From Carboxylicivirga linearis (lineage in GTDB: Bacteria; Bacteroidota; Bacteroidia; Bacteroidales; Marinilabiliaceae), in the NCBI RefSeq assembly GCF_018271995.1, contig NZ_JAGUCO010000022.1, positions 21,706 through 85,705 of the forward strand: a stretch of DNA of 64,000 bases. The letters are read 5' to 3'. Numbering within the stretch: position 1 is the first letter of the stretch; each line of letters starts with the position of its first letter. A program made the position numbers and the translations under genes. Positions 17,594 through 26,635 of this stretch are shown piece after piece. Under the pieces are notes generated by a model. It was not told where the DNA came from, did not search any database, and worked only from the letters and a program-made list of their open reading frames with translations.

Positions 17594-19864
17594 ATGAACT
17601 ATAAACGATTAAATGCAAAACTAAAGAGTGCTTCTTCCCATGGTTGGGGGCAAATAGAAAATGCTTTTGAGGCAGAAGGTAGAGCATTAAATCCTGTTTT
17701 TAAGGCCGAAGTTAATCATCCCCAATCCGATTACACCTCCGATATTGAAGCTATTCGAGCGAAAAATGCCAAGCTGGGAATTACTTTTGAGCGTTTAAAC
17801 CAACATCAGCGTCATGCGGTTTTTCATTCCTCGCAGAATACCTTGTTGGCAGCAATGGTTGGGAGTGGGAAGACAACCGTTCTGATAGCTAAAGTATTTT
17901 ATCTACACTTTATTAAAGGGGTAGATCTAAGTCAAATGGTAGTGCTTACCTTTACCAATAAAGCAGCCCGTGAGATAAAAGAGCGTATTGCTTCTTTTTT
18001 AGGTGAAATGGACGAGGAAATGAATCACCAACTTCGCTATTTTGGGACCTTTCATTCTGTTGCACGTCAATTGCTAGAAGAGCATCCAAAGCTTACATCT
18101 TTAGGTTATCAGCCTGGATTTATGATTATGGATGAGCAGGAGAAACAAGAATTTTTGCAACGTATCATTACGCAGGAAGGCTTAACTGTAAAGTATCAAA
18201 ATCAATTAACTAAACGGTGGAAAAAGTATAAAGAAACGGGCTCTGCGATAATGGGTAATATGAAGTCGGAGGATGATTTGGTACCATTGATAGAGCTGGC
18301 TGAAACCGAGAAGCGTGCTGGTAACAGCATGGATTTTGATGATTTATTAACCAATTGTAATAGCCTTTTAAATAAACATGGAGGACAATCGCCTCAATGG
18401 ATTATTATTGATGAGTTTCAGGATTGTAACTCTGTTCAGTTAGACCTGATTGAGAATCTTAAAGATTCCGAGACCAATATTTTTGCAGTGGGTGATCCCA
18501 ATCAGAGTATTTATGGATGGCGCGGTAGTAACGAAAATATCTTCAGGGAGCAGCTATCACTATGGGATGCAACCTGGATGGAGCTACCACATAATTACCG
18601 TAGTACCGAAAAAATTCTGTCAGCTGCAGAAAGTCTGCTTTTGGAGCAGAATAATTCGCTGATTGCAACACGCTCGGTAGGTACTCCCATTGAATTGGTT
18701 CGTCATTTTGATGATCAGCAGGAAGCTTATTATTTGCGCGAAAAGATGATAAGTATGAAGAATCAATCAGTAGAACTTGATTCGGTGGCTATTTTGTTTC
18801 GAACCCATGAGCAGATTAAGGTGGTGGAAACTGTTTTTTCTCAGGCTGATATTCCTTTTCAATTGGGTAAAAGAATGGAATTGTACGATGATGTTGCCCA
18901 AACTTTTTTATTGCGAATTTTCAAGCTTTGTTGCAATCCCAACGATCTGGATTCTTGTTTGGCCATTATTTGTGACAAGACTTTTGGTCTTTTAAACAGA
19001 TCGCAAAAGTTAATTAGGTTTGTACAAGAGAGTGGGGATGATACATCTGTTCTTCAGGCTATGAAAGATTATCTTCAGAATAATAAAAAGTCTTCATCCG
19101 ATCATCTCAACCTTTTAAATAAAATTGAAGTCTTTTCGAGTGAATTTCTGGAAGAAAAAGAGACAAATACGCAACAGTTAATCGATTATTTGGGCTTGCA
19201 AAATCTGTTAAAGCCCACCTCTATTCATCACAAAGATTATTTAAAATCGGTTGACAGTGCCTGGAATCAAGTGAAACGTTATATAAACGAAAAGGGTTGG
19301 GGGGATAGGAAAGATATCTTTCATGTAGCTATTGATCAGGTGGTGTTGGAAGGAACCTTTATGATTAATGATCGCATCAAGGAAAAAGGATCGGGAGTGC
19401 ATTTGCTTACCATTCACGCTGCTAAAGGTCTGGAGTTCGATAAGGTTTATATTGCCGGGGCTAATACAGGAATTATTCCCTTAACACAGCATAGAGGAAG
19501 TCAGAACTTAAAAGAAGAAAAGCGACTATTGTTTGTGGCTATCACCAGGGGCAAAAATGCAGTGGAAATAGGTTGGCACGCTCAACCTTCATTTCGAAAT
19601 GCTGAGTCGGAACCTTCTTATTTTCTAAACGCCATTCCAGAACCATTATTGAAAAGACGCATATCGGGCGAAGATCAAAAGAATGAGAAAACATCAGCAG
19701 AGAATGAAGAATGGATAGTCAACCAAACTATTAAGCATAATAAATATGGTAAAGGTATTATTACTTCAATTTTAGATGCAGAATTGATTTGCACCTTTGA
19801 AGCGGTTGGTGAAAAATCCTTTTCAAAAGCGTTTGCCAGGGCTCTTATAACTAAAGTTGATTAA
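17594..19864 (+). CDS. UvrD/Rep-family (SF1) ATP-dependent DNA helicase
   Basis: This 756-residue 3'-to-5' helicase contains the full SF1 motif set. The Q-like motif is LNQHQRHAVFHS, Walker A is VGSGKTT with Lys93, motif Ia is VVLTFTNKAAREIKERI and Walker B is IIDEFQD with Asp273-Glu274. Motif III is VGDPNQSIYGWRG, motif V is LLTIHAAKGLEFDKVYIAG and motif VI is LLFVAITRGKN. The C terminus (about 705-750, INHKYGKG-like pattern in KHNKYGKGIITSILDA) resembles the Tudor-like tail of UvrD/PcrA that contacts RNA polymerase. It starts about 75 residues before the Q motif, later than classical UvrD, so it may be a Rep/UvrD paralogue and not the main UvrD. A role in DNA repair or replication restart is likely. 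It converges with the methyltransferase gene, leaving only 9 bp between the stop codons. Confidence 0.92.
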   Translation: MNYKRLNAKLKSASSHGWGQIENAFEAEGRALNPVFKAEVNHPQSDYTSDIEAIRAKNAKLGITFERLNQHQRHAVFHSSQNTLLAAMVGSGKTTVLIAKVFYLHFIKGVDLSQMVVLTFTNKAAREIKERIASFLGEMDEEMNHQLRYFGTFHSVARQLLEEHPKLTSLGYQPGFMIMDEQEKQEFLQRIITQEGLTVKYQNQLTKRWKKYKETGSAIMGNMKSEDDLVPLIELAETEKRAGNSMDFDDLLTNCNSLLNKHGGQSPQWIIIDEFQDCNSVQLDLIENLKDSETNIFAVGDPNQSIYGWRGSNENIFREQLSLWDATWMELPHNYRSTEKILSAAESLLLEQNNSLIATRSVGTPIELVRHFDDQQEAYYLREKMISMKNQSVELDSVAILFRTHEQIKVVETVFSQADIPFQLGKRMELYDDVAQTFLLRIFKLCCNPNDLDSCLAIICDKTFGLLNRSQKLIRFVQESGDDTSVLQAMKDYLQNNKKSSSDHLNLLNKIEVFSSEFLEEKETNTQQLIDYLGLQNLLKPTSIHHKDYLKSVDSAWNQVKRYINEKGWGDRKDIFHVAIDQVVLEGTFMINDRIKEKGSGVHLLTIHAAKGLEFDKVYIAGANTGIIPLTQHRGSQNLKEEKRLLFVAITRGKNAVEIGWHAQPSFRNAESEPSYFLNAIPEPLLKRRISGEDQKNEKTSAENEEWIVNQTIKHNKYGKGIITSILDAELICTFEAVGEKSFSKAFARALITKVD

Positions 19865-19873
19865 TCCATACAG

Positions 19874-20971
19874 CTAGATAGAATTCCTACACTCTATAAT
19901 CTGAAATTTCTTGTTCTCAGCTGTAATATCTACTTGGTTATAAATCTTGCGTAAATGAGTGCTGTAGTTCAAATGCTTATTGGCCACAATAACAAATCGG
20001 CCTGTAGTTTTCAAACACTTACATGTTTGTTTAAACAGATTAAGCGAAACTTCAATATTGATTTCGTGTCCAAAATGAAAAGGCGGATTGGTTATAATCA
20101 AGTCAAATAAGCCATCTTGAAAATCACTTAGGTCGTTATTGAAGTGACAACTGGCTTTGGGTAAATTCGTTTTAGCAGACTCAATTGCCAGGTAAAAATC
20201 ATCCACCAAATGAAGTTCAGCATGCGGGTTTTGTTCTGCTATCTGATGAGCAATAATACCATTTCCACATGCCAGGTCAAGAATCGTATTTTCATTTTCT
20301 CCAATGGTTAATTGTTCAAGCAGAAAACGGGTTCCAACATCAATCTTCTTCGATGAAAATACACCTTTATATTGAGTTAGTTGCTCTCCATCAGGTAATG
20401 AAACGGTTTCGGTTAATGATTCATCTTGCTTTTTTACAGGCTCGGAAAGAATCAATAAGCGGGATTTTTTCCAGGCTAGTGATTGCTCTACTTTACCAAA
20501 ATACCGATTGGCAATCTCCAGCATTGATGAGGTAAAATATTTGGTCATAAATCCGCAAAGAACGGTTCCGTTATTGTTTATCATTTGTGATAGCTGATAC
20601 AAATACAGCGAAAACAGTTCCATTGACTTAGGAACTTTTACAATGCCCAGATTCAAATTAGTATTTTCAGAAGACAGGATGTTAGAAAAGACAAAGTTAT
20701 TGGTGTCTATATTATTAGTTTTCAGGTTTTTTACGATGGCTTTTTCCTGACTTTTATAATCAATTATGATGGTTGGATTTAAATTCTGAAGAGCAAGGGG
20801 CAAAAATCCAAAACGATCGTTAATGATGATTGCTGGTGATTGTAGTTTATTTTCCTCAATAAAAGAAACAATGTATTCATCGGCAGCATTCCATGGCTTC
20901 AATGATGATAGGGTGGTTTCGGGGTATCGATCTATTTTAAATGAACTATTATTGTTTGAATATATCTCCAT
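19874..20971 (-). CDS. rlmG: RlmG-like 23S rRNA (guanine-N2) methyltransferase
   Basis: This 365-residue SAM-dependent methyltransferase has two related domains, as RsmC and RlmG do. The N-terminal, catalytically dead half contains KPWNAADEYIVSFIEEN, AIIINDRFGFLPLAL, VKVPKSMELF and SLAWKKSRLL. These segments line up with my recollection of Escherichia coli RlmG. The C-terminal half has the SAM-binding DLACGNGIIAHQIAEQNP (from about residue 231), an acidic HLVDDF, and the catalytic NPPFHFGHE with Asn295. It ends in VANKHLNYSTHLRKIY and a KFQIIE strand. E. coli RlmG makes m2G1835 in 23S rRNA. The match over both domains favours rlmG over rsmC, although the exact target base is inferred. Confidence 0.82.
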   Translation of the reverse strand: MEIYSNNNSSFKIDRYPETTLSSLKPWNAADEYIVSFIEENKLQSPAIIINDRFGFLPLALQNLNPTIIIDYKSQEKAIVKNLKTNNIDTNNFVFSNILSSENTNLNLGIVKVPKSMELFSLYLYQLSQMINNNGTVLCGFMTKYFTSSMLEIANRYFGKVEQSLAWKKSRLLILSEPVKKQDESLTETVSLPDGEQLTQYKGVFSSKKIDVGTRFLLEQLTIGENENTILDLACGNGIIAHQIAEQNPHAELHLVDDFYLAIESAKTNLPKASCHFNNDLSDFQDGLFDLIITNPPFHFGHEINIEVSLNLFKQTCKCLKTTGRFVIVANKHLNYSTHLRKIYNQVDITAENKKFQIIECRNSI

Positions 20972-21025
20972 GATAATTATATTCTTTATTACATGATTTC
21001 TGTGGCCTCATAAAAGATAGGTGGT

Positions 21026-21220
21026 GATTAGAAGTGGAATTTTAGTAAGACCGGAAAGCTGAGAACTTGTTCGAAGATCACCCGGCCGCACTTAAATCCT
21101 ACGAAAATCATCATTTATCTTTTGTGTAGCCTTGATTTTCTTTGTTTCGTTTCTTTCATCAAGGAAAGAAATGAATTGCAAATCGGCGAAGCCAAAGGCT
21201 TCCGTGGCTTATGCGGGAGT
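21026..21220. repeat. Dispersed structured repeat, copy 2
   Basis: This is the second copy of the element at 9427-9628, in the same orientation, between the rlmG-like gene and the MrfA-like helicase. It shares TTTAGTAAGACCGG, CCGGCCGCACTTAA, TTTCTTTGTTTCGTTTCTTT, GAAATGAATTG and AATCGGCGAAGCCAAA. Its central hairpin is TTTCTTTC (21150-21157), loop ATCAAG, GAAAGAAA (21164-21171). Compared with copy 1, two adjacent base pairs changed (G-C to T-A, T-A to C-G) while the pairing was kept. Both flanking genes are on the minus strand, whereas copy 1 lies between plus-strand genes. Confidence 0.75.
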
Positions 21221-21240
21221 CTATTAGTTGTATAATGTTA

Positions 21241-23934
21241 TTATTCCTCATCCTTATTTCCCATCATTCTCCGGATCTTAATTTCTTTTCGTATATCTGT
21301 TTCAGTTCCGGCACGCATACTGATCGTAAAGACATCCGGTGTTTCTGTTATTAATGCAAATTCGTTTTTCAAACCTTTAAGAACCGTATCGTTATTGGCA
21401 ATTTTAAGGATGCTGGCAGGTAAATATAAAACCAACATTTCGGCAGTTTGATCAACCTTAATTACCTCTTTTAAAAACTTGGCTCCAAAACGGTCTTCCT
21501 TTTGAAATCGATCTAAAACATCAGCCCATTTTTCCTGAATGTCTTTCCAGAGTATTTTAGGTAATGCTGATTGCTGAGGACGATTAATACGCTCACCAAT
21601 CACACCCGACAGAGGAGATGATAATTCTTTATAAAAGTTACGAAGAGCCCATAAAATTAGGTTTTTGTCGATGCGGTGATCTCCCACGCATACCGGGCAA
21701 CCATTTTTACACGAACAATCCTTTAGCAAACTCCCGGCATTTTTTATAATGTCATCCATATAATCGAAGGTTTTCTCTGAAAAACCTAAACCTCCCGGAT
21801 AACCGTCATACAAAACAACGGCATATTTATTTCGCTTGGTTTCCACATCATTAAAAGAAAAAATACTGCCTTCCAAATCGCTGTCGGTAGCCATTACACG
21901 CATAGCTGCAGCAGCTCTCAGGCAGTGAGCCAATCCTTCACTATAATCGTAGCGTGGCACTTTATTGGGCGATTTATCGGGTTCTAAGGCCGGAGCCTTG
22001 CCGGTAGCAACAAAAGTGCGAACTACAATATCCGGTATTTCAACCCAGCATGCTTCTGTATCCATTCTGGTTCGAAGTATTTCAGTTAGATCGGTAAAGC
22101 CCAGGTTCTGATGCGTGTTAAACTCAATCATCTTATAGCCTGTAACATTCACCGTTACACGTACATCGCCAAAAAAGCGATTGATACGATGTTGTTCTTC
22201 GTGTTCATGCTCTGTCAGGACTACAATATCACCGGGTTTGTGAGGCTCTGTGTAATAGTTGGAATCAACTTCCTTAATAAATGCAGTTTTCGATTCCAGA
22301 TCGAGCTGGATAGATTTATACTGAACACTGTCGTGCAGATAAATAGCCCCCGGATAAAATTCTTTTTTAGCCTGAACAATATCAACAACGGTTACCGTTT
22401 CCTGCTTATCCATATCAACAATCTTAATGGTATCGCCCGAAACATTTCGGAGGCTGATTTCATGAGCAGGAGAGATATCGCCACTCCATTGATAAGTGCT
22501 GTTTTGTTCCACTAATTCGCCTTCCTTCACCAGTAAAGGAATGATTTCACCGAGATCGGGAAAATAGGCTATGTCATCAATGGTTAATGGTAACTCCGAA
22601 GAGGCAGCCCTGATGTGAGATAATTGTATATATAAATTATTGCGGTCGATAATTGCATTTTCCGAATCGGCATGTAAAAGCCAGTCGGGATGCTTACCTA
22701 CGTATTGATCCAGCGGTCGTTCTTTCAGCATAACAATGGCATGAGCCTCAGATCCACTTCGACCGGCACGACCGAGCTGTTGCCAAAAGCTAGCTCTGGT
22801 ACCGGGAAAACCACCCATAACTACTGCATCCAGCGTACCAATATCAATACCCAGTTCCAGCGCGTTGGTCGATACAACACTTAAGAGAGCTCCATCCACC
22901 AAATCTTTTTCAATTTTTGCTCTTTCTAAAGGAGTATAGCCACCTCTGTAAGCCGATACTTTATCTGAAAGATTAATTCCATATTCCATGGGGTCTGAGG
23001 CCAAAATATCGCGAGATTCTTTAGTGACAACTTCTGTTTCGCGGCGCGATTGACAGAAGGTTATAGATCGTATACCTGATAAAACCAATTCGGGTAAAAT
23101 CACTTTTAATTCTTCACTTACAGCTTTTTTTCGTTGAGCTTCCTCTAAATACTCGGGTTGAAAAAAGTGGATGTGCTTGGCCGGCATGGGTGATCCATCC
23201 TTTTCTATAATATCAAAAGTGGTGTGGCAAATGTTTTCTGCCAGTTCTTTTGGATTAGCTATGGTAGCCGAACTGCATAAAAAGCGAGGACGATTGCCAT
23301 GATATTCGCAAATACGCAATAAACGACGAAATACATTGGAAACATGAGAGCCAAAAGCTCCACGATAGGCATGTAATTCATCAATAATAATAGTATCGAG
23401 ATTGGCAAAAATATGCGGAAATCCGTATTTGTTATGATTTGGAATAAATCCGGCATTAATCATATCCGGATTCGTTAAGATGATATTAGCCTGTTCGCGT
23501 ATTCGGCTACGTTCATTGGGCGATGTGTCACCATCATAAATACCTGCCTGAATGCGGTTTTCTCCAAAAAAAGCCACAAACTCTTTAATGTTTCGATACT
23601 GATCTTTCGTTAATGCCTTGGTTGGATAAATAAATATGGCTCTGCGCGATGGATTCTCTAGAATGCGCTGCATTACCGGCAGGTAAAACGACAATGATTT
23701 ACCACTGGCTGTACCGGTGGTGATTACGACGCTTTTGCCCGCATGGGCTTTTTCAAACATCTCGGCCTGATGAGAGTAGAGCTGTTTGTACCCATTTTGC
23801 TTCATCCACTTCTGCAACTCAGTATGCAGTTGATGAGGTGGATCTACAAAAACAGCATCACGTGCTTTAATGCTGCGTGTAGCTATTATACGATCGTTGT
23901 GTTTGGCTAAAATACGGGAAACAGCACTACTCAT
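21241..23934 (-). CDS. MrfA/YprA-like DEAD-box helicase with DUF1998-type Cys cluster
   Basis: This SF2 helicase has 897 residues from the ATG at 23934. A TTG at 23958 in frame is possible, but it would add eight residues and lies on top of a -7 box. Motifs: a Q-like LYSHQAEMFEKA, Walker A TTGTASGKS with Lys79, IFIYPTKALTKDQ, Walker B IIIDELHAYRG (Asp185 to His188), CSSATIANP, and SVVSTNALELGIDIG with QQLGRAGRSG near residue 380. A Cys cluster C-S-C-K-N-G-C-P-V-C (Cys740, 742, 746, 749) marks the DUF1998/MrfA zinc-binding domain. In Bacillus MrfA this family repairs mitomycin-type DNA lesions independently of UvrA; that role here is by homology. About 150 residues follow the Cys cluster, more than I recall for MrfA (749 aa in total). 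Confidence 0.9.
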   Translation of the reverse strand: MSSAVSRILAKHNDRIIATRSIKARDAVFVDPPHQLHTELQKWMKQNGYKQLYSHQAEMFEKAHAGKSVVITTGTASGKSLSFYLPVMQRILENPSRRAIFIYPTKALTKDQYRNIKEFVAFFGENRIQAGIYDGDTSPNERSRIREQANIILTNPDMINAGFIPNHNKYGFPHIFANLDTIIIDELHAYRGAFGSHVSNVFRRLLRICEYHGNRPRFLCSSATIANPKELAENICHTTFDIIEKDGSPMPAKHIHFFQPEYLEEAQRKKAVSEELKVILPELVLSGIRSITFCQSRRETEVVTKESRDILASDPMEYGINLSDKVSAYRGGYTPLERAKIEKDLVDGALLSVVSTNALELGIDIGTLDAVVMGGFPGTRASFWQQLGRAGRSGSEAHAIVMLKERPLDQYVGKHPDWLLHADSENAIIDRNNLYIQLSHIRAASSELPLTIDDIAYFPDLGEIIPLLVKEGELVEQNSTYQWSGDISPAHEISLRNVSGDTIKIVDMDKQETVTVVDIVQAKKEFYPGAIYLHDSVQYKSIQLDLESKTAFIKEVDSNYYTEPHKPGDIVVLTEHEHEEQHRINRFFGDVRVTVNVTGYKMIEFNTHQNLGFTDLTEILRTRMDTEACWVEIPDIVVRTFVATGKAPALEPDKSPNKVPRYDYSEGLAHCLRAAAAMRVMATDSDLEGSIFSFNDVETKRNKYAVVLYDGYPGGLGFSEKTFDYMDDIIKNAGSLLKDCSCKNGCPVCVGDHRIDKNLILWALRNFYKELSSPLSGVIGERINRPQQSALPKILWKDIQEKWADVLDRFQKEDRFGAKFLKEVIKVDQTAEMLVLYLPASILKIANNDTVLKGLKNEFALITETPDVFTISMRAGTETDIRKEIKIRRMMGNKDEE

Positions 23935-23955
23935 TCTTTCGTTTTTTACAATTGC

Positions 23956-23963
23956 CAAAGATA
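23956..23963 (-). promoter_or_regulatory. -7 box (TATCTTTG) for the MrfA-like helicase
   Basis: On the minus strand TATCTTTG matches TAnnTTTG exactly, 21 bases before the ATG at 23934. Transcription would then begin around 23950, downstream of the TTG at 23958, which argues for the ATG start. No TTG is present near -33. Confidence 0.45.
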
Positions 23964-24470
23964 CTATTTTGGATGGTTTCTGATTTGTTGAATGGTTGTC
24001 TTTCTATAGCAAAAACCGAATCAATTCAATTGGTAACTATCACTGAAGATAAAGGGAACAGTAATGATTGATGTTTTATAAAGGCTTAGATAGGGGGTAG
24101 GATATATGATCAGTAATGTTTCATTAATATTAAATTGTGGAAAGGATCAAAACATTCAATTCAATAACCTCGGACTTTGTAATATGGTTATAATAATGAT
24201 TTGAGAAAAAATCGTTTCAGAAGAAGTCTGTATTATATTTGCATATTTATACATGATTAAAATCAATGTTAGTAATGCTGCATGTTATTTGATTATCTTT
24301 GAAAACCTTTTCAGTAAAAAATGAAATGCACTTACTTAGTGAATAAGTTTTGTTTTATTACTCAAGTAAAATGAATTAACTTGGATAAGTAAGTGAACTA
24401 AAATTTTTTAGTTGTAAATTTTGTAATTAAAAACTGAATTTTGAACACGAGACATCTGATAAAGCCTATT
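23964..24470. other. Divergent intergenic region between helicase and TPR regulator
   Basis: This AT-rich region of about 500 bases separates two divergent genes and holds no credible ORF. It contains the helicase promoter at its left end and two TAnnTTTG boxes on the plus strand (TATATTTG 24234-24241 and TATCTTTG 24294-24301) that could serve the TPR regulator. No strong dyad or hairpin was seen. Confidence 0.5.
24294..24301 (+). promoter_or_regulatory. Possible -7 box (TATCTTTG) upstream of TPR-HTH regulator
   Basis: TATCTTTG is the preferred form of the Bacteroidota -7 element. A weak GTTA lies 22 bases upstream in place of TTG. The leader to the ATG at 24471 would be about 160 nt. TATATTTG at 24234-24241 is an alternative. 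Confidence 0.4.
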
Positions 24471-26117
24471 ATGCCTGCCTTACAAATAAAGGTGAAGTTA
24501 ACCTTTGTATTTTTATCCATAGTATTCATTTCTTTTACAAACTCTACTGCTGTTTTATCGCAAGAGTATTTTAAAGAGGATAGTCTGCAATCTGTCTATA
24601 ACTCAAGCCGTGATGCACAGGTAAAGGTTAATGCTTTAATTGAAATGTCGAGGTTATATGAGCTGTCAGATATTAAAAAATCGTTGCATTATGCAACACA
24701 AGCACTCGATGAAGCACTGAAAACAGATAATTATCTAATTAAAGCTCATGCATATAGTAACTTGGGCGTTTCGTTTATGGTTTTAGGCTCCTATGATAAG
24801 GCAACCGAATTATTTCTAGAAGCAAAGACTTTAATTGAAGAAAATGATGATTTTAAACGGTTAGTGGGTGTTGTATTAAATGTTGGAGCTGTTCGTTTCA
24901 TGCTTGAAGATATGGAGGGTGCTCTGAAAGAGTTTAATGAAGCTTTGGATCTAAATAATCGTTTGATGGCACAGGGCGATTCTGTTTATATGGAACAGAT
25001 ACAGATCTTTTATATTAACATTGGAAGTGTATACATGCAGAATGAAAACTATCAAGCTGCTATCGAATACATGAATAAGGCTTTGGATGCTTCATTATTA
25101 AATAAAGACGTTGTTCAATTAGCTAAGGCAACCAATAACTTAGGTGAGATTTATTTAAAGTTAAAAGATTATAAAAATGCCCGAAAGTTTATACTTGAAG
25201 GCATTAAGTATCGACGTGAAATAAATGATCTGATTGGAATAGCCAGATCTAATGTAAATCTGGTTGATTACTATATTGCAATTAATCAATTGGATAGCGC
25301 TGCTATTATAAATGATGATGCCATTGAGATTGGTCAGGAATTAAGTGCTTTAGAAATATTAAAAGACTCTTATGAGCAGAAAGCTAAGATTTATGAACTA
25401 CTTAATGATTTTGCTTTAGCAAATCACGCACTTAAAGATTACTATCTGATTAAAGACAGTATTCAAAATGAGTCGGTAATAGAAAAAACTACCCGACTAC
25501 AAATGGAATATGAATACAATAAATTGGAAGAAGTACGCAAGCAAGAGCATTTTCAATTTCAAATTAAGGTATATTCAACTATAGCCTTACTGTTATTATT
25601 ACTGGTTATTTTTATTTTGCTGTTTTATTTGTGGAGAAGTAAAGCTCGCAGGGAATTTGTTGAAAACGAAAATCTTAAAAAGGATTTGGAAATTAAGAAT
25701 AAGGAGTTGACAACCAATGTAATGTACTTATTAAAGAAAAATGAGTTAATTACAAATGTTTCCAATCGCTTGCTTAAAATTAAATCCAAGCTGAAAGTGG
25801 AAGAAAAAGATGCGATTCAGCGGATTATTTTTGATTTACAAGCAGGAGCAGATTCTGAGGTATGGGAAGAGTTTGAACTACGATTTCAACAGGTTCATAC
25901 AGGATTTTATAAAAGTTTACAACAACATGCCCCAGATTTAACACCATCAGAACTTAAAATATGTGCTTTTCTGAAACTGAATATGAATAGCAAAGAAATT
26001 TCAGCATTAATACACCAAAGTATCAAAAGTGTGGAAGTTAAAAGGTCAAAAATTAGAAAGAAATTAGGCTTGACCAATACAGATACTAATCTGGTAACTT
26101 TCTTAAATGAACTTTGA
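24471..26117 (+). CDS. Membrane-anchored TPR protein with C-terminal LuxR-like HTH (one-component regulator)
   Basis: This protein has 548 residues from the ATG at 24471; a TTG 30 bases upstream is in frame but less likely. A signal peptide or signal anchor (about 8-30, LTFVFLSIVFISFTNS) leads into six to seven TPR-type helix pairs (about 40-330), such as AHAYSNLGVSFMVLGSYDKATELFLEA and AKATNNLGEIYLKLKDYKNARKFI. One transmembrane helix lies at about 369-390. After it come a charged coiled coil and a helix-turn-helix at about 490-545 (LTPSELKICAFLKL, then MNSKEISALIHQSIKSVEVK and KIRKKLGL). The predicted topology puts the TPRs in the periplasm and the HTH in the cytoplasm, so it could pass a periplasmic signal straight to DNA. 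It lies just upstream of the second protease module and is a natural candidate to control it; that link is inference. Confidence 0.85.
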   Translation: MPALQIKVKLTFVFLSIVFISFTNSTAVLSQEYFKEDSLQSVYNSSRDAQVKVNALIEMSRLYELSDIKKSLHYATQALDEALKTDNYLIKAHAYSNLGVSFMVLGSYDKATELFLEAKTLIEENDDFKRLVGVVLNVGAVRFMLEDMEGALKEFNEALDLNNRLMAQGDSVYMEQIQIFYINIGSVYMQNENYQAAIEYMNKALDASLLNKDVVQLAKATNNLGEIYLKLKDYKNARKFILEGIKYRREINDLIGIARSNVNLVDYYIAINQLDSAAIINDDAIEIGQELSALEILKDSYEQKAKIYELLNDFALANHALKDYYLIKDSIQNESVIEKTTRLQMEYEYNKLEEVRKQEHFQFQIKVYSTIALLLLLLVIFILLFYLWRSKARREFVENENLKKDLEIKNKELTTNVMYLLKKNELITNVSNRLLKIKSKLKVEEKDAIQRIIFDLQAGADSEVWEEFELRFQQVHTGFYKSLQQHAPDLTPSELKICAFLKLNMNSKEISALIHQSIKSVEVKRSKIRKKLGLTNTDTNLVTFLNEL

Positions 26118-26159
26118 TATTAGTATTACAATTGTATAAAAATCATCCAATTTTTTATG

Positions 26160-26190
26160 CCCTCATGAGTATTCGTGAGGGTTTCTTTTT
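26160..26190 (+). terminator. Terminator after TPR-HTH regulator
   Basis: CCCTCATGA and TCGTGAGGG form a 9-bp stem (one wobble) closed by GTAT and followed by TTTCTTTTT. It is a clear intrinsic terminator separating the regulator from the protease module. Confidence 0.85.
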
Positions 26191-26470
26191 GCCTTCTAAT
26201 ATCTCTTACCTGAAATATTGTCTGATTATGTGATTTCTATATTGTAAGGATTTAAATAATTGATCCATAGTGTAATGAGGTTTATGTGTAGTGGTCGTAT
26301 TAAGGCATATACCCCCTTAGTAGTAGTTATTCTATGGCACATTATAGCTGTGTAGTATTTTCGGTATGTTCTTCTTCTTTTAATAATAATCAACCTCGGT
26401 TAAACTTGTCTTTCTGAATTGTCGAGCTTCGAAAAACACAATTATTGGTTGGATCAAAACTGTTTGGAAG
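26191..26470. other. Upstream region of the second protease module
   Basis: This AT-rich stretch of 280 bases has no gene. It must hold the promoter for the small ORF and protease, but no full -33/-7 pair was found. TTTATGTGTAGTGGT (26281-26295) recurs with one change at 48637-48651, upstream of another T9SS gene. Confidence 0.4.
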
Positions 26471-26608
26471 ATGAGTAAAAAGGACCAAAACATCTCAGAT
26501 CAAAAAATTAAGCAACTCATGGAGCTTAATAAAGATAGATCTGAAGCCCTTAAAAAGATTTTAGATTCTATGAATGAGAAGGATCAGAAATCAATAAAGA
26601 AAAAATAG
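26471..26608 (+). CDS. Small charged helical protein (45 aa) upstream of protease
   Basis: An ATG at 26471 opens a 45-codon frame ending at TAG 26606-26608. The product is about 30 percent Lys/Arg with many Asp/Glu, has no Cys, and would be almost wholly helical (KIKQLMELNKDRSEALKKIL, then DSMNEKD and a KKK end). The frame is preceded by a plausible leader and ends 27 bases before the protease start. Its composition is protein-like, unlike the AT-rich spacer around it. I recall similar short lysine-rich helical proteins in Bacteroidota but cannot name a family. It could be a translational leader or a small cytoplasmic protein. No function is assigned. Confidence 0.55.
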   Translation: MSKKDQNISDQKIKQLMELNKDRSEALKKILDSMNEKDQKSIKKK

Positions 26609-26635
26609 AACTATACAATATTTAAATCTGTTCGA

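Noticed and set aside
9427..21220. Composite transposon bounded by the two repeat copies
   Set aside because: The copies are diverged and in direct orientation, no transposase lies between, and the enclosed genes (SusCD set, housekeeping genes) look native.
23935..23958. TTG start for the MrfA-like helicase
   Set aside because: It coincides with a TATCTTTG -7 box, so transcription probably begins downstream of it.
26118..26635. CRISPR array or tandem repeat in spacer regions
   Set aside because: No regularly spaced direct repeats were seen in this or any other gene-free stretch of the window.
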